NCBI GenBank assembly: GCA_022706865.1
Contig: JAKJBT010000095.1
Span: 1 to 5,983 of the forward strand
Direction: 5' to 3'
Origin: Bacillota bacterium
GTDB lineage: Bacteria > Bacillota_A > Clostridia > Lutisporales > Lutisporaceae
Length of the DNA stretch: 5,983 bases
Part shown: positions 1 through 5,587 of the stretch, piece after piece
Position numbering within the stretch: position 1 is the first letter of the stretch
Layout: each line of letters opens with the position of its first letter
Made by a program: the position numbers and the translations under genes
The notes under the pieces: generated by a model
The model's database searches: none
Told to the model about the DNA's origin: nothing
Seen by the model: the letters and a program-made list of their open reading frames with translations, nothing else

Positions 1-863
1 ATCCTCCAGAACCTCTGGGGAAATTCAAAAAGCGACAGCATCAGCACCAGGTCCTCTCTTTCAAGAGGCGCTATACTGCAATAATCCTCTATCATCTCCA
101 AAGCCATATCCACATCATAGCTGTACCGCTTCAGTACTTTTTGTATCAATGCAGCCAGGTCATAAACGGGCAGTTCATGGCAGCTGTAATCGAAATCTAT
201 TACGTTTACCTCTCCCCCCGGCCCGATTATAATGTTGTGATAAGTGTAGTCATGATGGCATATGACATTGTCCTTTTTTGCTTTCTTACATATATCCGCA
301 TAGTTCGAATTCTTCAGGGTATCAAAGCCTCTCCAGCCCATTTCAATATAAAAGTCCACATCCTCCAGGAACATTTTATCCAGCTTTCCTTTTTTCCTTT
401 TCTTTGCCGCAAGCTTCTTGAATTCCGTCAGATCCTCAATTTTCTCCCTATAGGACTTTTCCCATTTTCCGATGTTGTTTCTCGCCGCAGCACCGGTAGA
501 AGGCAAATACCCCCTGCCTGCATTATGCAGCTGTGCCAGTGCCTTTACTATCGCTTCCCTGTCATAGGGGTTGGTGAAGCTGCATTCCCTTCCCGCTATA
601 TAGTCTTCCATCACGAAGATCCTGTTCTCATATATTGTAAAGGGCAGCTCGTATTGAGACAGCAGGTATCTGTCAATACGCGTAAATCCATTCTTATGGA
701 GATATTCCTTTAAGCCATGTATGTACAATATCTTATCCGGATCCCTGTAGGTTTCCTTTATTATTACCAATCCCCTGTCGGTTTGAGCCAGATTGACCGC
801 CCTCAGCGGTTTGCTGTATATCACCCTGCAGCCGAACTCCCTGGCAATGGCATCTATTTTCAT
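1..863 (-). CDS. CotS-family spore coat kinase-like protein, C-terminus cut by window edge (paralogue E)
   Basis: This is a partial gene: 287 codons are visible from the ATG at 863, with no stop before the left edge. The family is usually about 330-360 residues, so roughly 40-60 are missing. It has the aminoglycoside-phosphotransferase/CotS-like kinase fold signature: a candidate ATP-binding Lys36, the catalytic HHD at 203-205 with Asn210 (HxDxxxxN), and the metal-binding DFD at 223-225. The FPQRFW motif near the cut matches the FPQDFW of the sister genes. A basic stretch (KKRKKGK, about 154-160) lies between the lobes. The start is supported by GAGGTG at 870-875, six bases upstream. It is the last visible gene of the minus-strand cluster, 88 bases after the previous stop. 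Its central segment (LDKMFLE, 161-167) matches paralogue C best. The family name is secure; the actual substrate is unknown, and activity is inferred from intact residues only. Confidence 0.9.
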   Translation of the reverse strand, partial: MKIDAIAREFGCRVIYSKPLRAVNLAQTDRGLVIIKETYRDPDKILYIHGLKEYLHKNGFTRIDRYLLSQYELPFTIYENRIFVMEDYIAGRECSFTNPYDREAIVKALAQLHNAGRGYLPSTGAAARNNIGKWEKSYREKIEDLTEFKKLAAKKRKKGKLDKMFLEDVDFYIEMGWRGFDTLKNSNYADICKKAKKDNVICHHDYTYHNIIIGPGGEVNVIDFDYSCHELPVYDLAALIQKVLKRYSYDVDMALEMIEDYCSIAPLEREDLVLMLSLFEFPQRFWR

Positions 864-869
864 TGGCAG

Positions 870-883
870 CACCTCATAGTATA
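870..883 (-). promoter_or_regulatory. Possible -10 element and ribosome binding site of paralogue E
   Basis: On the minus strand TATACT (878-883) stands a few bases before GAGGTG (870-875), which is six bases from the ATG at 863. The ribosome binding site is convincing. The -10 call is weak: no good -35 hexamer lies 16-18 bases upstream, no sigma-K AC/CATA pairing fits, and a start point seven bases below TATACT would fall inside the ribosome binding site. E may simply be read through from the upstream genes. Confidence 0.3.
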
Positions 884-903
884 CAAATTAGCTGACATAC
901 TAT
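876..903. repeat. Short inverted repeat upstream of paralogue E
   Basis: ATAGTAT (876-882) and ATACTAT (897-903) are perfect 7-base inverted arms separated by 14 bases. One arm overlaps the possible -10 of gene E. It could be an operator or a weak hairpin in the D-E spacer. The arms are AT-rich and short, so chance is a real alternative. There is no T-run, so it does not look like a terminator. Confidence 0.3.
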
Positions 904-951
904 TAGAATATATGAGGGGCTGCAGAGACTTATACCGTTGTTTCTATGATT

Positions 952-1986
952 CTACACTCTTTTCTCGAACTCTTCTATAAACTTCCTTCTCATAAATGTA
1001 TACTCTGACTTTGTGCTCATTTTATCCGCGAAGTCCTCTTCATCCCAGTCCTTCTTTTCAATATAGTACTGCCTGGATATCATCCAGAAGTCCTGCGGGA
1101 AAAGTAAGAAGGGAACAAGCACCTTGAGTTCCATGCTGCTTATGGGATTTCTCCGGTCATAGCTTTCCAGTATATCCATGGCTTTGTCCGTATCCCAGTT
1201 TGACCTCTTCATATTCCTCAGGATAAGGCTTCCTACATCATGCATCCTTATATCCATAATGCAGTAATCAAAATCCACTACGTATATTCTCCCATCAAAG
1301 GTATGTATTATATTATGATGGGCAAAATCGTGGTGGATAAAGCTTTTCTTCGCTGCCGCTTCCTCAGAAAGGCTCTTGTAATCGGTTTTACCCAGAATCT
1401 GCAGCGCTTCCTCTCCGTCATTTATGCACATATCCACATAATCAAGATATATCCTGTCTATTTCACTCTTTTCAGGCTTTTCCAGCACCTGCACCTTAAT
1501 TTGTTTCATCTCTTCTATCCTGTCGGCACAATATTCCGGCCATTTTCCGTACCAACACCTGTCAGGAGGGCATACAACAGGAGCAAAGCCGTCCGAAGCA
1601 TTATGCAGCCTTGCAAGCACTTCAATGGCAGCATCAAGGTCCATAGGGTTCATAAAGTCGCATTCCCTTCCGTCTATCCATTGCGTAAGAAAATACTTAT
1701 CACCTTTGAAGCTTATAAAGTCATCGCCGTTTTCCTGCTTGACTATATCATAGGCATTGCTGAAGCCCTTGCTCTTAAGGTGCTCCAAGGCTGAAAAAAT
1801 AAAATCCATATCCTCCATGGGAAACCTCAGTCTTTTCAAACAGTAAAACCCCTTGTCGGTTACTATTCTGTACACACTTCTCACGGGAATTATCTGCCTG
1901 ACCTTAAAGCCCATAGCCTCAAAAAGCTTTACATCCAGATTGTATCCGCCGAGAAACTCCCTGTCCGACTGCCTGTTTTCTTCCAT
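952..1986 (-). CDS. CotS-family spore coat kinase-like protein, intact active site (paralogue D)
   Basis: The product is a 344-residue protein of the CotS spore coat family, which has a small-molecule-kinase (APH-like) fold. Visible motifs from the chosen start are a candidate ATP Lys51 (CLKRL), the hinge-region motif WIDGREC (about 103-109), the catalytic HHD at 218-220 with Asn225, the metal-binding DFD at 238-240, and FPQDFW at 296-301. All residues needed for phosphotransfer are present. The ATG at 1986 is chosen because GAGGATGGAG lies six bases upstream. An ATG at 2004 overlaps the previous stop as TAATG, and a TTG at 2025 is also in frame, but neither has a comparable ribosome binding site. 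The gene starts 17 bases after paralogue C and is probably in its operon. It is closest to paralogue A: both share DFDYCIMD, RNM and the QYY-EK segment. The protein is presumably made in the mother cell and placed in the coat; its substrate is unknown. Confidence 0.92.
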   Translation of the reverse strand: MEENRQSDREFLGGYNLDVKLFEAMGFKVRQIIPVRSVYRIVTDKGFYCLKRLRFPMEDMDFIFSALEHLKSKGFSNAYDIVKQENGDDFISFKGDKYFLTQWIDGRECDFMNPMDLDAAIEVLARLHNASDGFAPVVCPPDRCWYGKWPEYCADRIEEMKQIKVQVLEKPEKSEIDRIYLDYVDMCINDGEEALQILGKTDYKSLSEEAAAKKSFIHHDFAHHNIIHTFDGRIYVVDFDYCIMDIRMHDVGSLILRNMKRSNWDTDKAMDILESYDRRNPISSMELKVLVPFLLFPQDFWMISRQYYIEKKDWDEEDFADKMSTKSEYTFMRRKFIEEFEKRV

Positions 1987-1992
1987 AAAAAG

Positions 1993-2002
1993 CTCCATCC
2001 TC
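1993..2002 (-). promoter_or_regulatory. Ribosome binding site fixing the start of paralogue D
   Basis: GAGGATGGAG on the minus strand ends six bases before the ATG at 1986 and lies just past the stop codon of paralogue C (2004-2006). It favours the 344-residue product over starts at 2004 or 2025, which would translate through this purine-rich run. Confidence 0.6.
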
Positions 2003-2003
2003 A

Positions 2004-3029
2004 TTAAATTATGCACCGTCCGCAATCCAGAAATCTGATAACTTCCTCTTTTTTCTTTTCCCTTTTTATACTTCTCGCGAGCTTTTGTGCCAGTTCGATT
2101 TCGTTATAGTTCTTCCTTCTTCCGTAAATGCTTTCCGAAACCTTGAAAAACCTTTTGGGATATATGAGAAAAGCTTTTATTATCTTCACGGAACCTTCGT
2201 CCAGGGGCTTTACTTTGGAGTATGCTTCTGCTGCCGCAGCTGCAAGCTCATCCTTGTTTTTCCCCGAGAAGCTTTCAAGAAGTGTCGCTATGTCAAATTC
2301 ACAGATATCATAGCTGCATTCCTCGAAGTTGGTTATAAACACTCCTTCCGGATCCCCTTCCAATATCGCATGCTTCTTGAACTCTCCATGGGTTATCTGA
2401 TTGCATGACATAGCCTGCCTCACCTTGTCAAGATATCTGCTTTCCTTTAGCAGCCCATGAGCACACTGCATTTTTTCGAGAAATTCATCTATGTTTTCCA
2501 AAAACATCTTGTCAATTGAACTTTTCTTTTCCTTGAGACAAATAAGCTCTTTATACTTTTTCAAGCTTATGGAGTTTGCCTTGAATTTCTCCATCCACTT
2601 TCCCCAATCAACACGGGCACGGCTTCCCGGCGCAGGTATGAAGTATTCCCCCGCCTTATGAAGCTCTGCCAGGGCTTTGCCGGCAACTGCCGCAGCCTCG
2701 GCTGTATCTGCTTCATATACCCTTCCCTTGGTAAAATCCTGGAGTATATAGCTGTTCTTATCATATTTCATATGGCAGCTGCCGTTCAGGGTCCGGTTGA
2801 TGCAGCTGATCTGCCTGAAACCGTTATTGAAGACATGCTCATAAGCTGATGCCGAGAATAATATCTTTGCCTCATCGCTTTCGGTCTCCTTAAGCCTTTT
2901 TATTCCTCTGTCGGTATAGACAAGTATGCCTCTGTCCCCTTCCTGCATATTTCTTACTTCCAAGCCGTAGAGGTTTTCGATCAGAAGCTTGAGGTCATGC
3001 CTTTTCAACTTTCCATATCCGCCGGACAT
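2004..3029 (-). CDS. CotS-family protein with degenerate catalytic site, predicted pseudokinase (paralogue C)
   Basis: This is a 341-residue CotS-family protein recognised by overall layout and shared blocks: an RGIKRLKE strand with Lys47, ALAELHKAGEYFIP (119-132), WGKW (142-145), SIDKMFLEN (171-179) and an FFKV block (294-297) replacing FPQDFW. The catalytic motif HxDxxxxN reads HGEFKKHA (214-221), so Asp becomes Glu216 and the metal-binding Asn becomes Ala221. The DFD motif reads NFE (234-236), losing the first metal-binding Asp. Three key positions are altered while the frame, length and spacing between motifs (13 residues) are intact, so this looks like a maintained pseudokinase and not a decaying gene. 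The C-terminus is lysine-rich (321-327) and ends with a CGRC motif (336-339). The start at 3029 is supported by AGGAAGGA (3037-3044), seven bases upstream and immediately after the stop of gene B. A structural or allosteric coat role is inferred. Confidence 0.88.
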   Translation of the reverse strand: MSGGYGKLKRHDLKLLIENLYGLEVRNMQEGDRGILVYTDRGIKRLKETESDEAKILFSASAYEHVFNNGFRQISCINRTLNGSCHMKYDKNSYILQDFTKGRVYEADTAEAAAVAGKALAELHKAGEYFIPAPGSRARVDWGKWMEKFKANSISLKKYKELICLKEKKSSIDKMFLENIDEFLEKMQCAHGLLKESRYLDKVRQAMSCNQITHGEFKKHAILEGDPEGVFITNFEECSYDICEFDIATLLESFSGKNKDELAAAAAEAYSKVKPLDEGSVKIIKAFLIYPKRFFKVSESIYGRRKNYNEIELAQKLARSIKREKKKEEVIRFLDCGRCII

Positions 3030-3044
3030 AAAATCATCCTTCCT

Positions 3045-3266
3045 TTAATGATGCCTGTGATGCTTTTTTAGCTTTTTGCTGATAATCTTCTTTTTTTCCC
3101 TTTCAAGCTTTTCTATTTTCTCTTTGTGCTTGCCTATCTTTTTTAGCTGCTTTATTTCTTCCTTCATATCCTTTATGAAGCTTTCCAGCTTATTGACCTG
3201 CTCTTCGGGACTCAGGCCCCTTTCAATATCTATTGCTTCATTGATTTCATTCTTTCTGCCGCTCAT
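3045..3266 (-). CDS. Small lysine-rich coiled-coil protein with histidine tail, function unknown (gene B)
   Basis: This 73-residue protein is not one I recognise by name. About a quarter of it is lysine (18 of 73) and twelve residues are glutamate. After an N-terminal segment ending in GLSPEEQ (17-23) it is predicted to be almost wholly helical. Hydrophobic residues spaced 3-4 (Val24, Leu27, Ile31, Met34, Ile38, Leu41, then Ile51, Leu54, Ile61) suggest a coiled coil with a stutter near 44-50. It ends in HHRHH (69-73). There is no signal peptide or membrane segment. AAGGAG (3275-3280) lies eight bases before the ATG, and its first two bases are part of the stop codon of paralogue A, so translation is probably coupled. 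Position between two CotS genes makes a coat scaffold or partner protein plausible. Coding status is supported by spacing and ribosome binding site; the opposite-strand ORF is a low-complexity shadow. Confidence 0.8.
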   Translation of the reverse strand: MSGRKNEINEAIDIERGLSPEEQVNKLESFIKDMKEEIKQLKKIGKHKEKIEKLEREKKKIISKKLKKHHRHH

Positions 3267-3278
3267 AAAATCAACTCC

Positions 3279-4265
3279 TTACAACTCATAGAATTCTTTT
3301 AAAAACTTATCCCGTATTTCCCTGTCATCTACGATCCTGTTAAGCCTCATCAGAAAATAATCCATGGTCCAGGGCTGCTTTTCCGTGTAATACTGGAGCC
3401 CTACCTGCCAAAAATCCTGCGGAAAGGTTATTAATGCCTTTATTGCCTCAAGCTCCTTCCGGCTTATGCTGTATATCCTGTCATATTCATTCAGTATGAA
3501 ATACGCTTTGCCTATGTCCCAGACTCCATATCTCATATTCCTTATTACCAGGCTTGTAAGATCGTGAAGCCTGGTATCCATTATGCAGTAATCAAAATCT
3601 ATGAGGTAGACCTTGCCCTCCTCAGTTATCAGGAAGTTATGGTTTGCCATATCGTGATGGCAGAATTCCCCTGACCGCTCACTTTTCTCCGATATTTCCC
3701 CGTATGGGCTTTCCATTATCATAGCTGCGGTATCCAGGGACTGCTGCAAATAATACGGGAGATGAAGGGCAAATATTTCGTCAAAGTCGTCCCTATACTC
3801 CTTATCTTCTATTACTTTGCCGAATTCCAGCAGTTCCTTGGTTTTCTTTTCACACTTTTCCACCCATTTGTTATAGAATACCCTTGGTTTTGCTCCTTCC
3901 GGCGGCACATAACCTGCTGATGCCCTGTGGAGTTCCGCCGCTGCCTTTATGGCCATTTTCAGCTCTTCTTCTTTCTTGAACCTGCACTCCCTGGCTTCAA
4001 TCCAATCCACCACGTAATAGACATGATTGCCGTCAGGTATGCATATACTTCCGTCAATGGCCCTGTCATACGGGATTACCCCTTCATATCCCCTTCCCTT
4101 AAGATGATTCACCGCAGAATATATGAAAAGGAAAAAGCCCGGGCTCATGTGTGCCCTTTTAATGCACTTTACTCCGCAATCCGTCTCCGCCCTCAGGATA
4201 TTTCTGATGCTTTGGATATCTTTGATTTTAATACCGTAAGCTTCTTCTACTGCTTTTAAATCCAT
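3279..4265 (-). CDS. CotS-family spore coat kinase-like protein, intact active site (paralogue A)
   Basis: This 328-residue CotS-family protein is the first gene of the minus-strand operon. Motifs are a candidate ATP Lys36 (CIKRA), the hinge segment WIEAREC (88-94), AELHRASAGYVPP (110-122), the catalytic HHD at 203-205 with Asn210, the metal-binding DFD at 223-225 followed by YCIMD, and FPQDFW at 281-286. These are the residues of a functional APH-like kinase; no substrate can be read from them. In Bacillus subtilis CotS is a coat protein made late in the mother cell. The ATG at 4265 is preferred over the in-frame ATG at 4286 because GAGAGG (4273-4278) sits seven bases before it and because 4286 coincides with the predicted transcription start. 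It is divergent from the glycosyltransferase at 4384 and 12 bases ahead of gene B. Its closest relative here is paralogue D. Confidence 0.92.
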   Translation of the reverse strand: MDLKAVEEAYGIKIKDIQSIRNILRAETDCGVKCIKRAHMSPGFFLFIYSAVNHLKGRGYEGVIPYDRAIDGSICIPDGNHVYYVVDWIEARECRFKKEEELKMAIKAAAELHRASAGYVPPEGAKPRVFYNKWVEKCEKKTKELLEFGKVIEDKEYRDDFDEIFALHLPYYLQQSLDTAAMIMESPYGEISEKSERSGEFCHHDMANHNFLITEEGKVYLIDFDYCIMDTRLHDLTSLVIRNMRYGVWDIGKAYFILNEYDRIYSISRKELEAIKALITFPQDFWQVGLQYYTEKQPWTMDYFLMRLNRIVDDREIRDKFLKEFYEL

Positions 4266-4272
4266 AATGATT

Positions 4273-4278
4273 CCTCTC
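4273..4278 (-). promoter_or_regulatory. Ribosome binding site fixing the start of paralogue A
   Basis: GAGAGG on the minus strand ends seven bases before the ATG at 4265. It selects this codon over the in-frame ATG at 4286, which has only AT-rich sequence upstream. Confidence 0.6.
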
Positions 4279-4292
4279 AACAGCATTTATAC

Positions 4293-4319
4293 CATTATAT
4301 GACGCCGCAAAAATTGTGT
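4293..4319 (-). promoter_or_regulatory. Candidate sigma-K-type promoter of the CotS cluster
   Basis: On the minus strand AC (4318-4319), a 16-base spacer and CATATAATG (4293-4301) match the late mother-cell sigma-K consensus, AC-N16-CATANNNTA, at all but the last position. Transcription would begin near 4286, giving a leader of about 20 bases that contains GAGAGG. The same stretch can be read as a housekeeping promoter, TATAAT (4294-4299) with GTAACA (4317-4322, four of six to TTGACA) at 17 bases. The sigma-K reading is preferred because genes of this coat family are known sigma-K targets in Bacillus. This is a consensus match made by eye. Confidence 0.5.
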
Positions 4320-4333
4320 TACTGCTTTGACTA

Positions 4334-4363
4334 TTCACAGGTACAAGGGCGGTTTAATATACT
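4334..4363 (+). promoter_or_regulatory. Candidate promoter of the glycosyltransferase gene
   Basis: TTCACA (4334-4339) and TATACT (4358-4363) are 18 bases apart on the plus strand, placing the transcript start near 4370, just before GGGAG. A looser sigma-K-like reading also exists: AC at 4337-4338, 17 bases, then AATATACTG at 4356-4364. Which sigma factor acts here cannot be settled by eye. Confidence 0.35.
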
Positions 4364-4370
4364 GATATAT

Positions 4371-4375
4371 GGGAG
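4371..4375 (+). promoter_or_regulatory. Ribosome binding site fixing the glycosyltransferase start
   Basis: GGGAG stands eight bases before the ATG at 4384. The alternative ATG at 4369 would lie upstream of this site, has no purine-rich run before it, and is close to or above the predicted transcript start. Confidence 0.6.
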
Positions 4376-4383
4376 TGAATGGT

Positions 4384-5505
4384 ATGAACATATGTATGGA
4401 TGCAAGAGGCGCCAAGCTTTATGCCGGAACGGGCATAGGCACTTATACCGCAAGGTTGCTGGAGAATATCATAAAAATCGACACCCGGAACAATTACAGG
4501 TTTTTCTGGCCTAATGACGGATATGATTTCTTATTGGGAAGGGGCAATATCAGCCTCACTTTGTTTGGTGAAAAGAATAAGAGGTTCTGGGATGAGGTAT
4601 TCCTCCCTGCCCAGGTGAAAATGAACAGCTGCGATATATTCCACCTGCCTCAGAACGGGCTTGGGCTTCCAAGGCCAAAAACCTGCTCTTACGTTGCTAC
4701 CGTACATGACCTCATACCCCTGGTAATGCCTGATACCTGCGGGAAGAGCTATTTGGACAGGTTCCTGCAGGAAATGCCCTACATACTGGAAAAGTGCGAC
4801 AGGGTGATTACAGTATCCAACTATTCAAAACAGGATATAATAAAGTACTTCAAGCTGCCTGAAGAAAAAATAAAGGTCACCTACCTGGCCGCAGACAGCA
4901 GATTCAGGCTTATGGACAAAGAAAAGGCCTGGAATTTCCTAAAGAAGGAATACAGCTATTCCAACGACTTCATATTATATCTGGGGGGCTTCAGTCCGAG
5001 AAAGAATGTGGACGGCTTATTGGAGGCCTATAGGAGAATCTGCCGGGAGCTGCCCGGATATTATGACCTGGTGCTGTTGGGAGCCTCCAAGGATAATCAC
5101 TATGAATTGAAAAAAAAGACTGAGGGAATGGGAATAAGGGACAGGGTGGTATTTGCCGGTTATGTGCCTTATGAGCATCTGCCGTACTTTTACAACTGCT
5201 CCTCGCTGTTCGTATATCCCTCATTGTATGAAGGCTTCGGCCTTCCGCCCCTTGAAGCTATGACCTGCGGTACCCCCACCATAACTGCCGATGTCACTTC
5301 AATTCCCGAAGTAGTGGGAGACGGAGCAATACTTACGGACCCTTACAATATTGACGAGCTTACGGAAAAAATCTACAAGGCCATTTCAGATGCGGAGTTC
5401 AGGGAACAATTGAAAGAAAAAGCACTGAGGAGGGCTTATAATTTTTCGTGGAAGAAAACTGCAATCGAGACCATAAAGGTATATGAAGAAGTGTACAATA
5501 TGTGA
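4384..5505 (+). CDS. Family 4 (GT-B) glycosyltransferase, CotSA/mannosyltransferase-like
   Basis: This 373-residue protein is a retaining GT-B fold glycosyltransferase of the CAZy GT4 family, which moves a sugar from a nucleotide donor to an acceptor. The N-terminal domain opens MNICMDARG with a glycine loop GTGIGTYT (15-22) and has VHDLIPL (107-113). The C-terminal domain shows the donor-phosphate-binding segment GGFSPRKN (201-208, Arg206 and Lys207) and the EX7E motif Glu283 to Glu291 within SLYEGFGLPPLEA, followed by CGTP. The ending FSWKKTA (354-360) is usual for the mannosyltransferase-like branch. There is no signal peptide, so it acts on the cytoplasmic side. Length is normal for the family. 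Bacillus subtilis CotSA, a coat protein encoded beside cotS, is also GT4, so a spore coat glycan role is plausible; O-antigen or capsule synthesis is the alternative. The sugar and acceptor are not predictable from sequence. Confidence 0.93.
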   Translation: MNICMDARGAKLYAGTGIGTYTARLLENIIKIDTRNNYRFFWPNDGYDFLLGRGNISLTLFGEKNKRFWDEVFLPAQVKMNSCDIFHLPQNGLGLPRPKTCSYVATVHDLIPLVMPDTCGKSYLDRFLQEMPYILEKCDRVITVSNYSKQDIIKYFKLPEEKIKVTYLAADSRFRLMDKEKAWNFLKKEYSYSNDFILYLGGFSPRKNVDGLLEAYRRICRELPGYYDLVLLGASKDNHYELKKKTEGMGIRDRVVFAGYVPYEHLPYFYNCSSLFVYPSLYEGFGLPPLEAMTCGTPTITADVTSIPEVVGDGAILTDPYNIDELTEKIYKAISDAEFREQLKEKALRRAYNFSWKKTAIETIKVYEEVYNM

Positions 5506-5562
5506 CACGGGGACGTTTCTCCTGTCCCGCTGAAAGCGGGACACGCGAAACGTCCCCGTGTC
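5504..5562. repeat. REP/MITE-like palindromic element between convergent genes
   Basis: The outer arms GACACGGGGACGTTTC (5504-5519) and its exact reverse complement (5547-5562) form 16 perfect pairs. Inside, TGTCCCGCT (5523-5531) pairs with AGCGGGACA (5535-5543) around a GAA loop, leaving a 3x3 internal loop with one possible C-G pair (5521/5545). The left arm contains the last two bases of the glycosyltransferase stop TGA. From memory, palindromes with this GGGACACGGGGACG...GTCCCGCT pattern occur in many copies in clostridial genomes and are associated with REP-associated tyrosine transposases; this must be checked. It may also separate the two convergent transcripts, but no T-run follows the hairpin on either strand, so it is not a standard intrinsic terminator. 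Confidence 0.8.
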
Positions 5563-5578
5563 CCTTCCCGTGTCCCTT
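5555..5578. repeat. 12-base perfect tandem duplication at the palindrome edge
   Basis: CCCGTGTCCCTT occurs at 5555-5566 and again directly at 5567-5578. The first copy includes the last eight bases of the palindrome's right arm, so the second looks like a duplicated end of the element, from slippage or an aborted or nested insertion. Confidence 0.75.
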
Positions 5579-5587
5579 TAGCCTTAT

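Noticed and set aside
141..713. 190-codon plus-strand ORF
   Set aside because: It lies antisense to paralogue E, has no ribosome binding site and no recognisable motif, and arises from the codon pattern of the CotS motifs on the other strand.
1240..1794. 184-codon plus-strand ORF
   Set aside because: It is antisense to paralogue D over the same conserved motif region as the 141-713 ORF; the resemblance of the two (IxYVY) only mirrors the shared DFDY motif.
1987..2025. Longer N-terminus for paralogue D from TTG 2025 or ATG 2004
   Set aside because: Neither has a good ribosome binding site, and both would translate through GAGGATGGAG, which is well placed for the ATG at 1986. The 2004 start (TAATG overlap) remains possible.
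3076..3291. 71-codon plus-strand ORF rich in Phe, Ser and Leu that could pass for a membrane peptide
   Set aside because: It is the exact shadow of the lysine/glutamate-rich gene B, whose minus-strand frame has a good ribosome binding site and operon spacing.
4342..4353. GerE-like box near the glycosyltransferase promoter
   Set aside because: It matches only about ten of twelve loosely defined positions and misses two fixed ones, which is expected by chance in a short search.
4327..4360. TTGACT at 4327 as a -35 box for the glycosyltransferase
   Set aside because: The nearest -10-like hexamer (TAATAT, 4355-4360) is 22 bases away, too far for normal spacing.
4369..4383. ATG at 4369 as glycosyltransferase start
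   Set aside because: The GGGAG at 4371-4375 lies downstream of it and serves the ATG at 4384; family members begin at the MNICMDARG strand.
5523..5543. Classical rho-independent terminator
   Set aside because: The hairpin is strong but no run of T follows on either strand; it is better described as part of the palindromic repeat.
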